Shown here piece by piece: positions 22,522-33,279 of a stretch of 64,000 bases of DNA. The position numbers were made by a program, and so were the translations under genes. Source of the stretch: Gemmatimonadetes bacterium 2013_60CM_65_52 (lineage in GTDB: Bacteria; Gemmatimonadota; Gemmatimonadetes; Gemmatimonadales; Gemmatimonadaceae); contig NGFI01000014.1 in assembly GCA_002215645.1 (NCBI GenBank), forward strand, positions 124,001 to 188,000. Reading direction: 5' to 3'. The first letter of the stretch is position 1, and each line of letters begins with the position of its first letter. The notes under the pieces were generated by a model. It was not told where the DNA came from and did not search any database. It saw only the letters and a list, made by a program, of their open reading frames with translations.

Positions 22522-23322
22522 GTGACCCTTACTCTGTCGCGCGTCGAAGGTGACGTCATACGGATCGGAATGAGCACCTGGCAGGGGCGGGCTGCGGGCT
22601 ATTCCGCGAATGCGTACGTCCTTCGCGGCGTGCTCGTGGATTCAGGGTTTGCGCGCGTGCGGGGCGAGCTACTCCGGGCGGTGGCCGATCTGGCGCCGCG
22701 AGGTGCGGTGATTACCCACTGGCACGAGGATCACTCGGGAAATGCGCCGGCTCTTGCCGCCCGCAGTGTTCCGATTCGCATGCACCCGGCGTGCGAGCAG
22801 ACGTTGCGGGAGCGCCCGAAGCTTCGCGCGTATCGCCGGATCGTATGGGGGCGTCCTTCCGCATTGCGAGATCCGCTGCTGGCATTCGACCCGTCGCCGC
22901 TGCGCGTCATCGAAGCTCCGGGGCATACCGCGGATCACCTCGTCGTGTACGACGACGAACGCGGCATTCTCGCGAGCGGCGATCTCTTTCTCGGCGTGAA
23001 GGTGCGCGTGGCACATCGCGTCGAACGGCCGCGAACGCTCGTGCGTACGTTGCGGGCAATGGCGGCGCTGCATCCTCGCGTGCTACTGGACGCGCATCGC
23101 GGCGTCCTTCAGGAGGCGACCGCTCTGCTGCTCGCAAAGGCTGTGTGGTTGGAGGACACGATTGGCAACATCATGTCGCTCGCCGACCGCGGGCTGCCTG
23201 AGCGCGAGATTCAGCGACGCGTGCTGGGACCGGAGGCGCTCGTAGGTTACGTGAGCTTCGGTGAATACTCAGGACGCGCGTTGGTGCAGGCAGTACTCGG
23301 CGAAACCGACGAGCCGCGTTAA
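22522..23322 (+). CDS. MBL-fold metallo-hydrolase
   Basis: A 266-residue metallo-beta-lactamase-fold protein. The metal motif is THWHEDHSGNAP (His66, His68, Asp70, His71 counting from GTG 22522), followed by EAPGHTADHLVVYDDERG and LASGDLFLG, which carry the next His and Asp ligands. The C-terminal part (DAHRGVLQEATALLLAKAVW) is a helical extension as in MBL hydrolases of the LACTB2 kind. An ATG at 22570 would shorten it by 16 residues. Substrate unknown. Its stop overlaps the stop of the convergent DinB gene (TTAA). Confidence 0.85.
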   Translation: MTLTLSRVEGDVIRIGMSTWQGRAAGYSANAYVLRGVLVDSGFARVRGELLRAVADLAPRGAVITHWHEDHSGNAPALAARSVPIRMHPACEQTLRERPKLRAYRRIVWGRPSALRDPLLAFDPSPLRVIEAPGHTADHLVVYDDERGILASGDLFLGVKVRVAHRVERPRTLVRTLRAMAALHPRVLLDAHRGVLQEATALLLAKAVWLEDTIGNIMSLADRGLPEREIQRRVLGPEALVGYVSFGEYSGRALVQAVLGETDEPR

Positions 23323-23843
23323 GAGTGCTTCCCCCACGGCTCATCCGCCGTGGGGCCGTACATTCCCGGAACTTTCTCGCCCACGAGCCGCAGGTACACT
23401 CCGAGCTGCGCACGATGATGCACGAGGTGATTGAGCACCGTCGATCGGAGCGCCATGTATTTGGTGAATGACGAGAGCGTCTCTCCGGCGCGCTTGAAGT
23501 GCCACGGCTTGGCGAATTCCTCATCCGACGTGCGGGCGATCGAATCGTGGCCGGCCTTTGCGTTCTTCTCGAGCTCCGCAAGCAGCGTGGGAGTCGACTC
23601 GATGGAATAGCCGGGATACCTCGGGCCGTCCTTCGGCATGATGTCGAGCTCATCACGCTCGGTCACCATCGGCACCCAACCGGGAAGTCGAGCGACGAGC
23701 TGCGCGAGATGCGCCATCGGAAACGATTTCTCATGCGGCCGCCACTCACCCTTGCCCGGCCCGTCGGGCACCCGCTCGAGCACACGACGTGTCACGGCTA
23801 TCTCCTGATCGAATTCCGGCAGCAGTAGATCGGCGATTGGCAT
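23319..23843 (-). CDS. DinB family protein (four-helix bundle)
   Basis: A 174-residue protein starting MPIADLLLPEFDQEIAVTRR. The DinB bundle is recognisable from RVLERVPDGPGKGEWRPHEK, SFPMAHLAQLVARLPGW and the late helix RSTVLNHLVHHRAQLGVYLR, whose His residues together with an earlier His usually bind a metal. Members include thiol-dependent transferases; the role here is unknown. It lies 24 bases downstream of the DHS-like gene on the same strand. Confidence 0.82.
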   Translation of the reverse strand: MPIADLLLPEFDQEIAVTRRVLERVPDGPGKGEWRPHEKSFPMAHLAQLVARLPGWVPMVTERDELDIMPKDGPRYPGYSIESTPTLLAELEKNAKAGHDSIARTSDEEFAKPWHFKRAGETLSSFTKYMALRSTVLNHLVHHRAQLGVYLRLVGEKVPGMYGPTADEPWGKHS

Positions 23844-23867
23844 GTGCGGGACCGTTCGGTGAAATGA

Positions 23868-25178
23868 TCAGCGGTGCATAGGTAGCTTCGAGTCCGTCGT
23901 GTCGGGCTCCGACGGAATGCCTGTGGCCAGAGTGAACTCGTGTCGCAATGCTCGCATGTTGGCCTCGCGACGGCTCAGCAGGCGCTTCAACTTGCGCGGC
24001 TTGTGTTTCGCGAGCGCGTACGACGTGAGCAATGGCAGCGCGACGGTCGCGTCCATGTAACAGACCACCGCGTCGGGAAGACGGTCGGGATCGATCTTGC
24101 CCCAGCTCACCGCCTCTGCCGGCGTGGCGCCGCTGAGTCCTCCGGTATCGGGCCGCGCGTCCGTGATCTGGAGGAAGTAGTCGTGTCCCTTTTCGTCGAT
24201 GCCGAGCACTTCCTGGATCTGCGGCTCCGTCTGGAGGGCAAAGTTCTTCGGCGAGCCGCCTCCGCAGATCAACACCGCGCTCTTGCCTCCACCGCGTTTG
24301 GCGGACAAAACGATGGACGCCGTCTCGTTGACGTCGGCGTTGGGGTCGATGACGCACTTGTTACCCTCGAGGGCGAGGGCGGCGACGTTCATGCCGATGC
24401 TCGAGTCTCCGGGCGACGACGTGTAGATGGGCACACCGCACTCGTATGCGACGCCGAGGAGTGACTTGTTGCCGATGCCGAGCGCCTTTTCGCGCTCGCG
24501 GATGTACTTGCCGCAGAGTGCGTGGAATTCCGCGCTGCTCATGGGCCGCTGGAATTCCGGGCCCTGTATGATCTTGCGGAAGAACGCGTCCGTGCTGAGC
24601 AGCACGTCGTAGTCGAAGAAGATGTCGTAGATGCGGACGATGCCTTCCTCGCGCAGTACGGTGTCGCTGGCCAGCGGATTGCCGCGATGCATTGACAAAC
24701 CGAGTCCGAAGTGCGCGTCGTGATAAAGGTTCGCGCCTGTGGAGATGATCCAATCCACGAAACCGGCCTCGATGAGCGGAATCAGCGCCGCCATTCCGAG
24801 GCCAGCCGGCGTGAGCGCGCCCGTGAGCGTCATGCCAATCGTCACGTCGCTCTCGAGCATGCGCGATGTAAACAGCTGGCAGGCCTCTCGCAGCCGCGCG
24901 CTGTTGTAGGCGAGGAACACGCCGTCGATCAGCTCGGCGACGGTCTCTGTTCCATCGATGCGACGCGGCTCGATGCGTCCACCGCGCAGAAATTGCGAGG
25001 TTTCATGCGTCGTGTGCTGGCCACCGGACCGCTCACGCTCTTCTGCCGCGCGCTTCTGCGCGTGTTTCGGTCCTCCGGCGGATGCGCGTTTGCCGGTGCC
25101 GTGGCGGCTTGCCTTGAATCCGCCGCGCTCGCGGGCGTCGTTCGTCTGCTTGCCACCCTTCTTCTTCTTGCTGGCCAT
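23868..25178 (-). CDS. Deoxyhypusine synthase-like protein
   Basis: A 436-residue protein. Residues 1-65 are a Lys/Arg/His-rich tail ([14 protein letters not shown] onward). The rest is a deoxyhypusine synthase fold using NAD and spermidine: [60 protein letters not shown] and the active-site segment [16 protein letters not shown], whose Lys is the residue that carries the aminobutyl group in eukaryotic DHS. Bacteria lack eIF5A, and some bacterial homologues make homospermidine, so polyamine synthesis is more likely than hypusination. The basic N-terminal extension is unusual. Confidence 0.85.
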   Translation of the reverse strand: MASKKKKGGKQTNDARERGGFKASRHGTGKRASAGGPKHAQKRAAEERERSGGQHTTHETSQFLRGGRIEPRRIDGTETVAELIDGVFLAYNSARLREACQLFTSRMLESDVTIGMTLTGALTPAGLGMAALIPLIEAGFVDWIISTGANLYHDAHFGLGLSMHRGNPLASDTVLREEGIVRIYDIFFDYDVLLSTDAFFRKIIQGPEFQRPMSSAEFHALCGKYIREREKALGIGNKSLLGVAYECGVPIYTSSPGDSSIGMNVAALALEGNKCVIDPNADVNETASIVLSAKRGGGKSAVLICGGGSPKNFALQTEPQIQEVLGIDEKGHDYFLQITDARPDTGGLSGATPAEAVSWGKIDPDRLPDAVVCYMDATVALPLLTSYALAKHKPRKLKRLLSRREANMRALRHEFTLATGIPSEPDTTDSKLPMHR

Positions 25179-25205
25179 GAAACGAGAAACGGTGTTGTGG
25201 CGACG

Positions 25206-26177
25206 CTACTGCCGCGTCGCGTTGTATGCCTCGATGACGGCGTGCGCCGCCTCCGCCGGATCATCCGTCACCAGGAGGAGATCGAGGTCGCCGGCGGATA
25301 TCTTCTGCTCGACGAGCACGCGGGACTGCAACCAGCGGAGCAACCCAGCCCAATAGTGCCGCCCGAAGAGAACGACCGGAAACTGATAGATCTTTCCCGT
25401 CTGGATCAGCGTCAGGGCCTCGAACGCTTCATCGAGCGTGCCGAAACCGCCCGGAAAGATGACGAAGGCGCTCGAGTACTTGATGAACATCGTCTTCCGG
25501 ACGAAGAAGTACCGGAAGTTCACGAGCGTGTCGACGTACGGATTGGCACCCTGCTCGAACGGAAGCTCGATGTTGCAGCCGATCGATCGTCCGCCCCCTT
25601 CCTTGGCGCCCTTGTTGGCGGCCTCCATGATGCCGGGGCCTGCCCCGGTAATGATGGAGAATCCGGCCTCGGCGAGGAGCTTTGCGGTTTGCTCGGCCGC
25701 GAGATATTGGGGATCGTCGGGGGACGTGCGGGCGGAGCCGAAGATGGAGACGCCGCGCTCGACCTTGGCGAGGTTGTCGAAGCCCTCGATGAACTCACCC
25801 ATGATGCGCAACACGCGCCAGGTGTCCGTGCGGGTGAAATCCGCGAGGTGTGACGGCTCTTCCGAAGGGCCCTGAAGGAGTTTGGCGTCCTCCGTGACCG
25901 GGCCGACGAGATCGCGGATGTCCTCGTCGATCTTCCGGACTGCGCCCGATTGCCGTTTGTTGCTCTTCTGTGATGGCGGCGTTCGGCCAGCGGCGCGATG
26001 GCCTTCTTCCGTCCGTTCGCGCAGGCCCTCCTGTGCTTCGGCCTGGGCCGCCGCGAGTTGTGCCGGATTGCCGCGCTTGCCGGTCGCGGTGCGCGGCGTC
26101 TTCGTCCGAGCCGGCGCCGGCATTGGCGCGGGGCGCTCGCGGGCCGCCCGCTTGGAGACTCGTTTCTGGGTAGCCAT
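25206..26177 (-). CDS. LOG/TIGR00730-family Rossmann protein
   Basis: A 323-residue protein with an Ala/Arg/Lys-rich N-terminus of about 90 residues, then a lysine-decarboxylase-like LOG domain. Visible are SIFGSARTSPDDPQYL, FSIITGAGPGIMEAANKGAK and the signature FVIFPGGFGTLDEAFEALTL (PGGxGTxxE). Characterised relatives hydrolyse nucleoside 5'-monophosphates, releasing the base (cytokinin LOG, PpnN). The basic tail echoes that of the neighbouring DHS-like protein, only 27 bases downstream on the same strand, so the two may be co-expressed. Confidence 0.88.
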   Translation of the reverse strand: MATQKRVSKRAARERPAPMPAPARTKTPRTATGKRGNPAQLAAAQAEAQEGLRERTEEGHRAAGRTPPSQKSNKRQSGAVRKIDEDIRDLVGPVTEDAKLLQGPSEEPSHLADFTRTDTWRVLRIMGEFIEGFDNLAKVERGVSIFGSARTSPDDPQYLAAEQTAKLLAEAGFSIITGAGPGIMEAANKGAKEGGGRSIGCNIELPFEQGANPYVDTLVNFRYFFVRKTMFIKYSSAFVIFPGGFGTLDEAFEALTLIQTGKIYQFPVVLFGRHYWAGLLRWLQSRVLVEQKISAGDLDLLLVTDDPAEAAHAVIEAYNATRQ

Positions 26178-26285
26178 GGTGTGGGAGTGTAGCCGGGCAG
26201 TGCGCTCCGGCGCCAGCGACCCGCGGAATGATTCGCGTCACGAACGGCGCTACTGTTCGCGCATGTCAGGTTCCTGGGGAGCGCC

Positions 26286-27692
26286 GTGCCGGTAGTGGTC
26301 CTCGTCGCCGACGGTGCGCGCCTGGACGCGTTACAGGGAGCGCTCGAGGACCTTCCCGCCCTGCGACGTCTGCGCGACGAGGGTGGGTTGCACGCGATCA
26401 CGAGCGTATTTCCCTCGGTCACGGGGCCAGCCTACACGCCATTCCTCACCGGGCGGTTTCCGGGCGCCGTCGGCTTGCCGGGCATCCGCTGGTTCGACCG
26501 CTCACGCGTCGCGTGCGGCTGGCCGGACTACTCACGGAGCTACGTTGGCCATCAGTTCGGACGAGTCGACGAGGATCTCGACGATGCGACGCCCACCATC
26601 TTCGAGCTCGTGCCCGGCAGCGTGGGCGCGATGAGCGTCATCACGCGTGGCCTGAGCGAAAGCAACCGTTACGGGACGCTGACTCCCCGCTCCGCAGCCC
26701 GGGTGGCGATGACGCATTTTCTCGGTCGCGCGGACCGCTGGCTGGACATGGACCGCGAAGTGCTCGAGACCATTCCGCGCCGCCTTCGCGAAGATCGTCC
26801 ACCGTTCGTGTTCGCCGCCATGGTCGGCGTGGACAAGGCGTCGCATGCTCACGGCCACGGCAGCCGACTCGTGCGCGACGCGCTCCGGCTCGTAGATGCA
26901 ACGGCGGCCCGGATTCGCGACGACGCTGAACGTGGAGGATGGTGGGACGAGACGCACCTGTGGATCGCCAGCGACCACGGCCACAGCCGATTGGACGCGC
27001 ACGACGATCTGGCGCAGCTTGTGGCGGACACGGGCGCGCGCACGATCTCGCATCCGTTCACGCTCGCGATCGACCCGGACGTCGCGGTCATGGTGAGCGG
27101 TAACGCGATGGCGCACGTGTATCTGGGGCTCGATGAGCGAGTGCGTCGCGGCTGGCCGGCATTGCGCGCGCGGTGGTCGTCACTGGTGCGACTGATGCTC
27201 GAACGGCCCGCAACCGATCTCCTGTTGCTGCCTCATACGTCCGCGCACTGCGAAGTGCGGAGCGCGCGGCTCGGGACGGCGTACGTATCGCTGGACGGCG
27301 CCACGTACCGTTACGTGCGCGAAAGCGGTGACCCGCTGCAGATCGGATGCGACGTGGCCGGTGATGCGGACGTCGCATACGACGCCGCGCGGCACACGCC
27401 GTATCCCGATGCGATCGTGCAGATCACGAGCCTCGCGGGCGCCGCACGATCCGGGGACATCATCCTCTCGGCCACACCGGGCTGGGATTTCCGGGCGCGT
27501 TATGAGCCGATTCCCCATTGCAGCGCGCACGGAGCGCTGCATCGCGATCACATGCTGGTGCCTCTGCTCACGAATCGAGAGCCGGCGCGCGAGCCGAGGA
27601 GGACGGCGGACGTTTTTGTAAGCGCACTGGACGCACTCGGTATCGCGGTACCGGCACGCGTGGACGGGAGATCATTTCTCTCATCCTCTTAG
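26286..27692 (+). CDS. Type I phosphodiesterase/nucleotide pyrophosphatase-like (alkaline phosphatase superfamily)
   Basis: A 468-residue protein from GTG 26286. Metal and nucleophile sites of the superfamily are seen in order: VVVLVADGARLDAL (first Asp), SVFPSVTGPAYTPFLTG (nucleophile Thr or Ser), VGVDKASHAHGHGSRL (Asp, His) and WIASDHGHSRLDAHDD (Asp, His). The C-terminal region after about residue 250 is less conserved. No signal peptide is visible, so it may be cytosolic. It is divergent from the LOG-like gene. Confidence 0.85.
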   Translation: MPVVVLVADGARLDALQGALEDLPALRRLRDEGGLHAITSVFPSVTGPAYTPFLTGRFPGAVGLPGIRWFDRSRVACGWPDYSRSYVGHQFGRVDEDLDDATPTIFELVPGSVGAMSVITRGLSESNRYGTLTPRSAARVAMTHFLGRADRWLDMDREVLETIPRRLREDRPPFVFAAMVGVDKASHAHGHGSRLVRDALRLVDATAARIRDDAERGGWWDETHLWIASDHGHSRLDAHDDLAQLVADTGARTISHPFTLAIDPDVAVMVSGNAMAHVYLGLDERVRRGWPALRARWSSLVRLMLERPATDLLLLPHTSAHCEVRSARLGTAYVSLDGATYRYVRESGDPLQIGCDVAGDADVAYDAARHTPYPDAIVQITSLAGAARSGDIILSATPGWDFRARYEPIPHCSAHGALHRDHMLVPLLTNREPAREPRRTADVFVSALDALGIAVPARVDGRSFLSSS

Positions 27693-27821
27693 CTGGCGCG
27701 ACCATTCGACGCTCACCCTCAATGGGTGATTCGAGTCACCAAGTTACGGCGCGAACCATGCGAGATTCAGGAGCGCGATCGGCACCCGCCGATTACGCGT
27801 CCACATCCGATGGAGCAGACG

Positions 27822-28613
27822 ATGCGCAGAACCGTTTTCCTTGGTGCCATTCTCGGCATGACCGCGATCGTGGCGGCGTGCGCCGCGGATTCTACTGGAC
27901 CTGGCGCGGGACGACAGAACGTGACGGTCTCCTTCAGCGCCGGCACGGCGGCCGCGGCGTCGTTGAGTGACACGAGCAGCGCCCTGCGGTCGATCACCGC
28001 GACGTCGGGCACCGACGTGCTCGTCATCAACAAGGCACAGGTCGTTGTCGCGCGCATGGAGCTCGAACCAGCCAGCGGCGTATGCAACAGCGACGAAGAC
28101 GCCGGCGACGACCACCCCGACGAACATGAATGCGAGGAGCTCGCGCTCGCGCCCACTATCGTCGACGTGCCGGTGACGGGTAGCATGATCACCGCACTCA
28201 GCGTGACGGTACCAGCTGGAACGTACTCGAAGCTCGACGCGAAGATCCGCCCCGTGAAAGGCAAGGGAACGGCGTCAACCGCGTTCCTGGCGGCGCATCC
28301 CGAGTTCACCAATGTCAGCGTTCGCATCGAGGGCACCTTCAACGGCAAACCCTTCACGTTCGTCGGTTCGCCGCATGCGGAGTTCGAGACCAGATTCAAT
28401 CCGCCGGTGGTCATCGCGGACAAGGGCGTGAACCTGACCGTGCACGTCGACGCCGCCACGTGGTTCAAGACGTCGTCCGGCACCTTGATCGATCCGACCA
28501 ACGCCGCAGCAGGCACCTCGGCGAACGCGATCATCGCGGCCAACATCGCGCGCTCGTTCCGCGCCTTCCACGACGACAACCGGGACGACCATGACGATGA
28601 CGGCGGTCGCTAG
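27822..28613 (+). CDS. DUF4382-like lipoprotein with acidic His/Asp tail
   Basis: A 263-residue lipoprotein beginning MRRTVFLGAILGMTAIVAAC, where the Cys is the lipidation site followed by AADSTGP, a sequence common in lipoproteins of this phylum. An ATG at 27810 is an alternative start. The body has beta-sandwich-like repeats (VTVPAGTYSKLDAKIRPV, VSVRIEGTFNGKPFTFVG) as in DUF4382 proteins. An acidic insert (DEDAGDDHPDEHECEE) and an acidic tail (FHDDNRDDHDDDGG) may bind metal ions (inference). A strong terminator follows the stop codon. Confidence 0.75.
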   Translation: MRRTVFLGAILGMTAIVAACAADSTGPGAGRQNVTVSFSAGTAAAASLSDTSSALRSITATSGTDVLVINKAQVVVARMELEPASGVCNSDEDAGDDHPDEHECEELALAPTIVDVPVTGSMITALSVTVPAGTYSKLDAKIRPVKGKGTASTAFLAAHPEFTNVSVRIEGTFNGKPFTFVGSPHAEFETRFNPPVVIADKGVNLTVHVDAATWFKTSSGTLIDPTNAAAGTSANAIIAANIARSFRAFHDDNRDDHDDDGGR

Positions 28614-28637
28614 CTGACGATCCGATACTTCGTTAGG

Positions 28638-28680
28638 AAGCCCGGCGCGGCAGCATCTCCGTAGCTGCCGCGTCGGGCTT
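28638..28680 (+). terminator. Strong intrinsic terminator hairpin
   Basis: A 17-bp stem (28638-28654 with 28664-28680, one G-T wobble) closes a nine-base loop and is followed by TTTCG. AAGCCCGGCGCGGCAGC forms the left arm. It lies 24 bases after the DUF4382-like stop and ends that transcript. Confidence 0.75.
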
Positions 28681-28746
28681 TCGTGCATGCTCCAGCATTG
28701 GCCGGACTTCACTTACCTTTGAGTCGTGCGATGGACACGACTCATC

Positions 28747-28977
28747 ATGGCGCTGACGCTTCGCGGCGCCCGCCGGCCCGCGACCGCGGCCGCTCTCATT
28801 CGCGTCGGCTGGCGGCTTCGGCGACGCCACTGGTGGCGGCAGTTTCCTTTTCTTCCGCTTCCCGCGTCGGAGTACGTGCGCTGGCGCATGTACACCGCGT
28901 ACGGGGACGAGGACATCACACCGCCAGCCGACGATGTCGAGCGCTATGCGCGCTGGGCGGTGCGCAATGACAGTTGA
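28747..28977 (+). CDS. Small basic hypothetical protein upstream of queG
   Basis: A 76-residue protein from ATG 28747 (MALTLRGARRPATAAALIRV; a start at 28726 is possible). It is Arg/Trp-rich in the first half (GWRLRRRHWWRQFPFLPLP) and acidic near the end (YGDEDITPPADDVERYARWA). The pattern recalls small proteins of other high-GC bacteria, but no function is known to me. It overlaps queG by 11 bases, so it is probably co-translated. Confidence 0.6.
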   Translation: MALTLRGARRPATAAALIRVGWRLRRRHWWRQFPFLPLPASEYVRWRMYTAYGDEDITPPADDVERYARWAVRNDS

Positions 28978-29935
28978 CGTCGCCACATCGGTACGCTCGG
29001 CCTCCGAGCTCTCGAGGCTCGCGAAGGCCCACGCGTACGCGCTCGGCTTCGACCTTGCCGGAATCGCCGCGCTCGGTCCAGCCGACACCGCACCAGCGTT
29101 CGACGAATGGCTCGATGCGGGGTACGCGGGTACGATGGACTATCTGTCTCGCGGCGCGGAGAAACGGCGCGACTCACGCCGCGCGCTACCCGGAACGACG
29201 CACGCTGTCGTCGTTGGCCTCGATTACGGCGGACGCGAGCCGAGTGGGCCCGTGGCGCGCTACGCGCGCGGCGACGACTATCACGACGTCATGAAGCACA
29301 AGCTGCACGGGCTGCACGAACGCATCGCGGCCGATGCGGGGCGGAGTGTGGCGGGCAAGGCGTATGTCGACACCGGTCCGCTGTTGGAGCGCGATCTCGC
29401 GAGGCAAGCAGGACTCGGCTGGTTCGGCAAGAACACGAATCTGATCAATCCGCGGCTCGGTTCGTTCTTCTTCATCGGCGTACTCGTGGTCGACATCGAG
29501 CTCGCGGTGGACGCGCCCTTCGAGGCGGATCGCTGCGGGACGTGCACGCGATGTCTCGATGCCTGTCCGACAGATGCGTTTGTCGCGCCGCGCGCACTGG
29601 ACGCGAAGCGGTGCATCTCCTATCTCACGATCGAGTCGAAGGACGAGATCCCCGACGAATTCCGTTCGCCCATCGGAGAGCTTCTGTACGGCTGCGACAT
29701 CTGCCAGGAGGTGTGCCCGTGGAACGTGAAGTTCGCGCGGACGCTGTTTGCGGAGTCGCCGTTCGCGGCGCGCGAAGCCTTGGCAGGCAAGGACGCTCGA
29801 GCGCTGGCCACCGAGCTGCTCTCAATGTCGCAACCCGAGTTCTCGGTCGCGTTCAAGGGTTCACCGATGAAGCGCGCGAAGCTGCGCGGATTGCGCCGCA
29901 ACGCCGCCGTCGTCCTGGGCAACATCGGCTGTTGA
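28967..29935 (+). CDS. queG: Epoxyqueuosine reductase QueG
   Basis: A 322-residue cobalamin and iron-sulfur enzyme that makes queuosine from epoxyqueuosine in tRNA. Segments are WFGKNTNLINPRLGSFFFIG, the first cluster CGTCTRCLDACPTDAF and the second CDICQEVCPWNVKF, with all eight Cys residues present. The start ATG 28967 was chosen because it lies inside the end of the upstream gene and gives the usual family N-terminus (SELSRLAKAHAYALGFDLAG). The HEAT-like C-terminal domain of longer QueG forms is short here. Confidence 0.92.
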   Translation: MTVDVATSVRSASELSRLAKAHAYALGFDLAGIAALGPADTAPAFDEWLDAGYAGTMDYLSRGAEKRRDSRRALPGTTHAVVVGLDYGGREPSGPVARYARGDDYHDVMKHKLHGLHERIAADAGRSVAGKAYVDTGPLLERDLARQAGLGWFGKNTNLINPRLGSFFFIGVLVVDIELAVDAPFEADRCGTCTRCLDACPTDAFVAPRALDAKRCISYLTIESKDEIPDEFRSPIGELLYGCDICQEVCPWNVKFARTLFAESPFAAREALAGKDARALATELLSMSQPEFSVAFKGSPMKRAKLRGLRRNAAVVLGNIGC

Positions 29936-29990
29936 CGGCCGAGCGAGATGTATTTCGGCGCGTGGGGCGCCCAGACATGCGACTGTAGCA

Positions 29991-30977
29991 TCACGGCTTG
30001 GTTTCCTGGGCTGCCCGCACACTGAGCCGTGCGCGGTCCTCAAGCGAAAGGAGACTCACGAACGGCATGGTCTGCCGGAGTCGCGTCATGCGCTCACCGG
30101 GATGCACCAAGAGATTGCGGAGGCGGCGCGGAGTCGTAGTACTCAGTATGTGCGCCCACTCTTTCAGTTCGCGTCGTTCGCCTGAGGATGCTCTCTGCAT
30201 CTGGCGCTCAAGCTCCTGTAGGGCGCGCGGAATAATGCTCGGGTCCTTCGCCACGAGATCCGCCAGGGCCGCTGCGGTCGCCAAGGCCTGGGCATCATGA
30301 TCGCCATGCCCCGTGATGCGGTGCTGTCGTGCCAATCGCTCTCGGGCGATGGGGTGGAATGCGGCAGGGGGAGTGCCCGCAAGGAGGATCGCGCCCGTGA
30401 GAGCTGACACGCCTCCTTCAGCACGCATTGCGAGCTCGCTTCGCGTCAGTCCGTGAATGGGGATCGTTACGTCGTACATACGTTCGATTGGAGCGAAGGC
30501 GTCCCGGAGTTCCGTCGTCAGGCTCGGCAGTCGGTCAGGCGCTGCGATGAGGAAGCACGCCAACGGCTCGCCTAGCGTGTCAGTTCCGGTCGCGAGAGGG
30601 CCCTCGATCCACACAGAGGTCGCGTCGGGGATGGTTGCTGCGGTCTCGCGCAGTGCGCCGAGGAACTCTGCGTAGGTGTTGGCCTCTGCGGTGAAGAGCG
30701 TCTCAAGAGCTGGCGCGAGCGAGTGGTCGCGGCGAAATCGGACCTGACGCTGGCGGCCTGCGCCGATGTAGATCACGATGCCCGTCTGTTCAAGCAGATC
30801 GAGCGCGCGGTAGATACTGGTGCGCGCGAGGGCTGCGCGGGCTGCGAGCTCCCCGGAAGCGAGTGGCTGCCCCATCGCCGCAATCAAGACGCGTAGGAGG
30901 CGTACGTTTGCCTCGGTGCCGAGAATCGCATTGAGTGGATACCTGCGGGCACTCTGCGGCGTGGCTGGAGGACGCAT
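29991..30977 (-). CDS. Winged-helix protein with nucleotidyltransferase-like domain
   Basis: A 328-residue protein. Residues 15-75 form a winged helix (GTEANVRLLRVLIAAMGQPL, LARTSIYRALDLLEQTGIV). From about residue 118 a nucleotidyltransferase-like fold follows (SVWIEGPLATGTDTLGEPL), but the usual G-S-x-A-x-G-x-x-x-x-S-D-hD signature is altered, so catalysis is doubtful. The last 100 residues are helical (PRALQELERQMQRASSG, LKEWAHILSTTTPRRLRNLL). The fusion resembles regulators of MNT/AbiE-type modules, but no toxin gene sits beside it. The promoter with two direct repeats suggests autoregulation. Confidence 0.65.
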   Translation of the reverse strand: MRPPATPQSARRYPLNAILGTEANVRLLRVLIAAMGQPLASGELAARAALARTSIYRALDLLEQTGIVIYIGAGRQRQVRFRRDHSLAPALETLFTAEANTYAEFLGALRETAATIPDATSVWIEGPLATGTDTLGEPLACFLIAAPDRLPSLTTELRDAFAPIERMYDVTIPIHGLTRSELAMRAEGGVSALTGAILLAGTPPAAFHPIARERLARQHRITGHGDHDAQALATAAALADLVAKDPSIIPRALQELERQMQRASSGERRELKEWAHILSTTTPRRLRNLLVHPGERMTRLRQTMPFVSLLSLEDRARLSVRAAQETKP

Positions 30978-31008
30978 GGATTTTGAGCGTGAGGCGATAG
31001 GCTTGTTC

Positions 31009-33217
<2,209 letters not shown>

Positions 33218-33279
33218 CGTGGTGATTCCTCCGCTGGAGTAACGCGTGTGGCTCGGCAAGTCGTCGTAGGAGAACGCTC

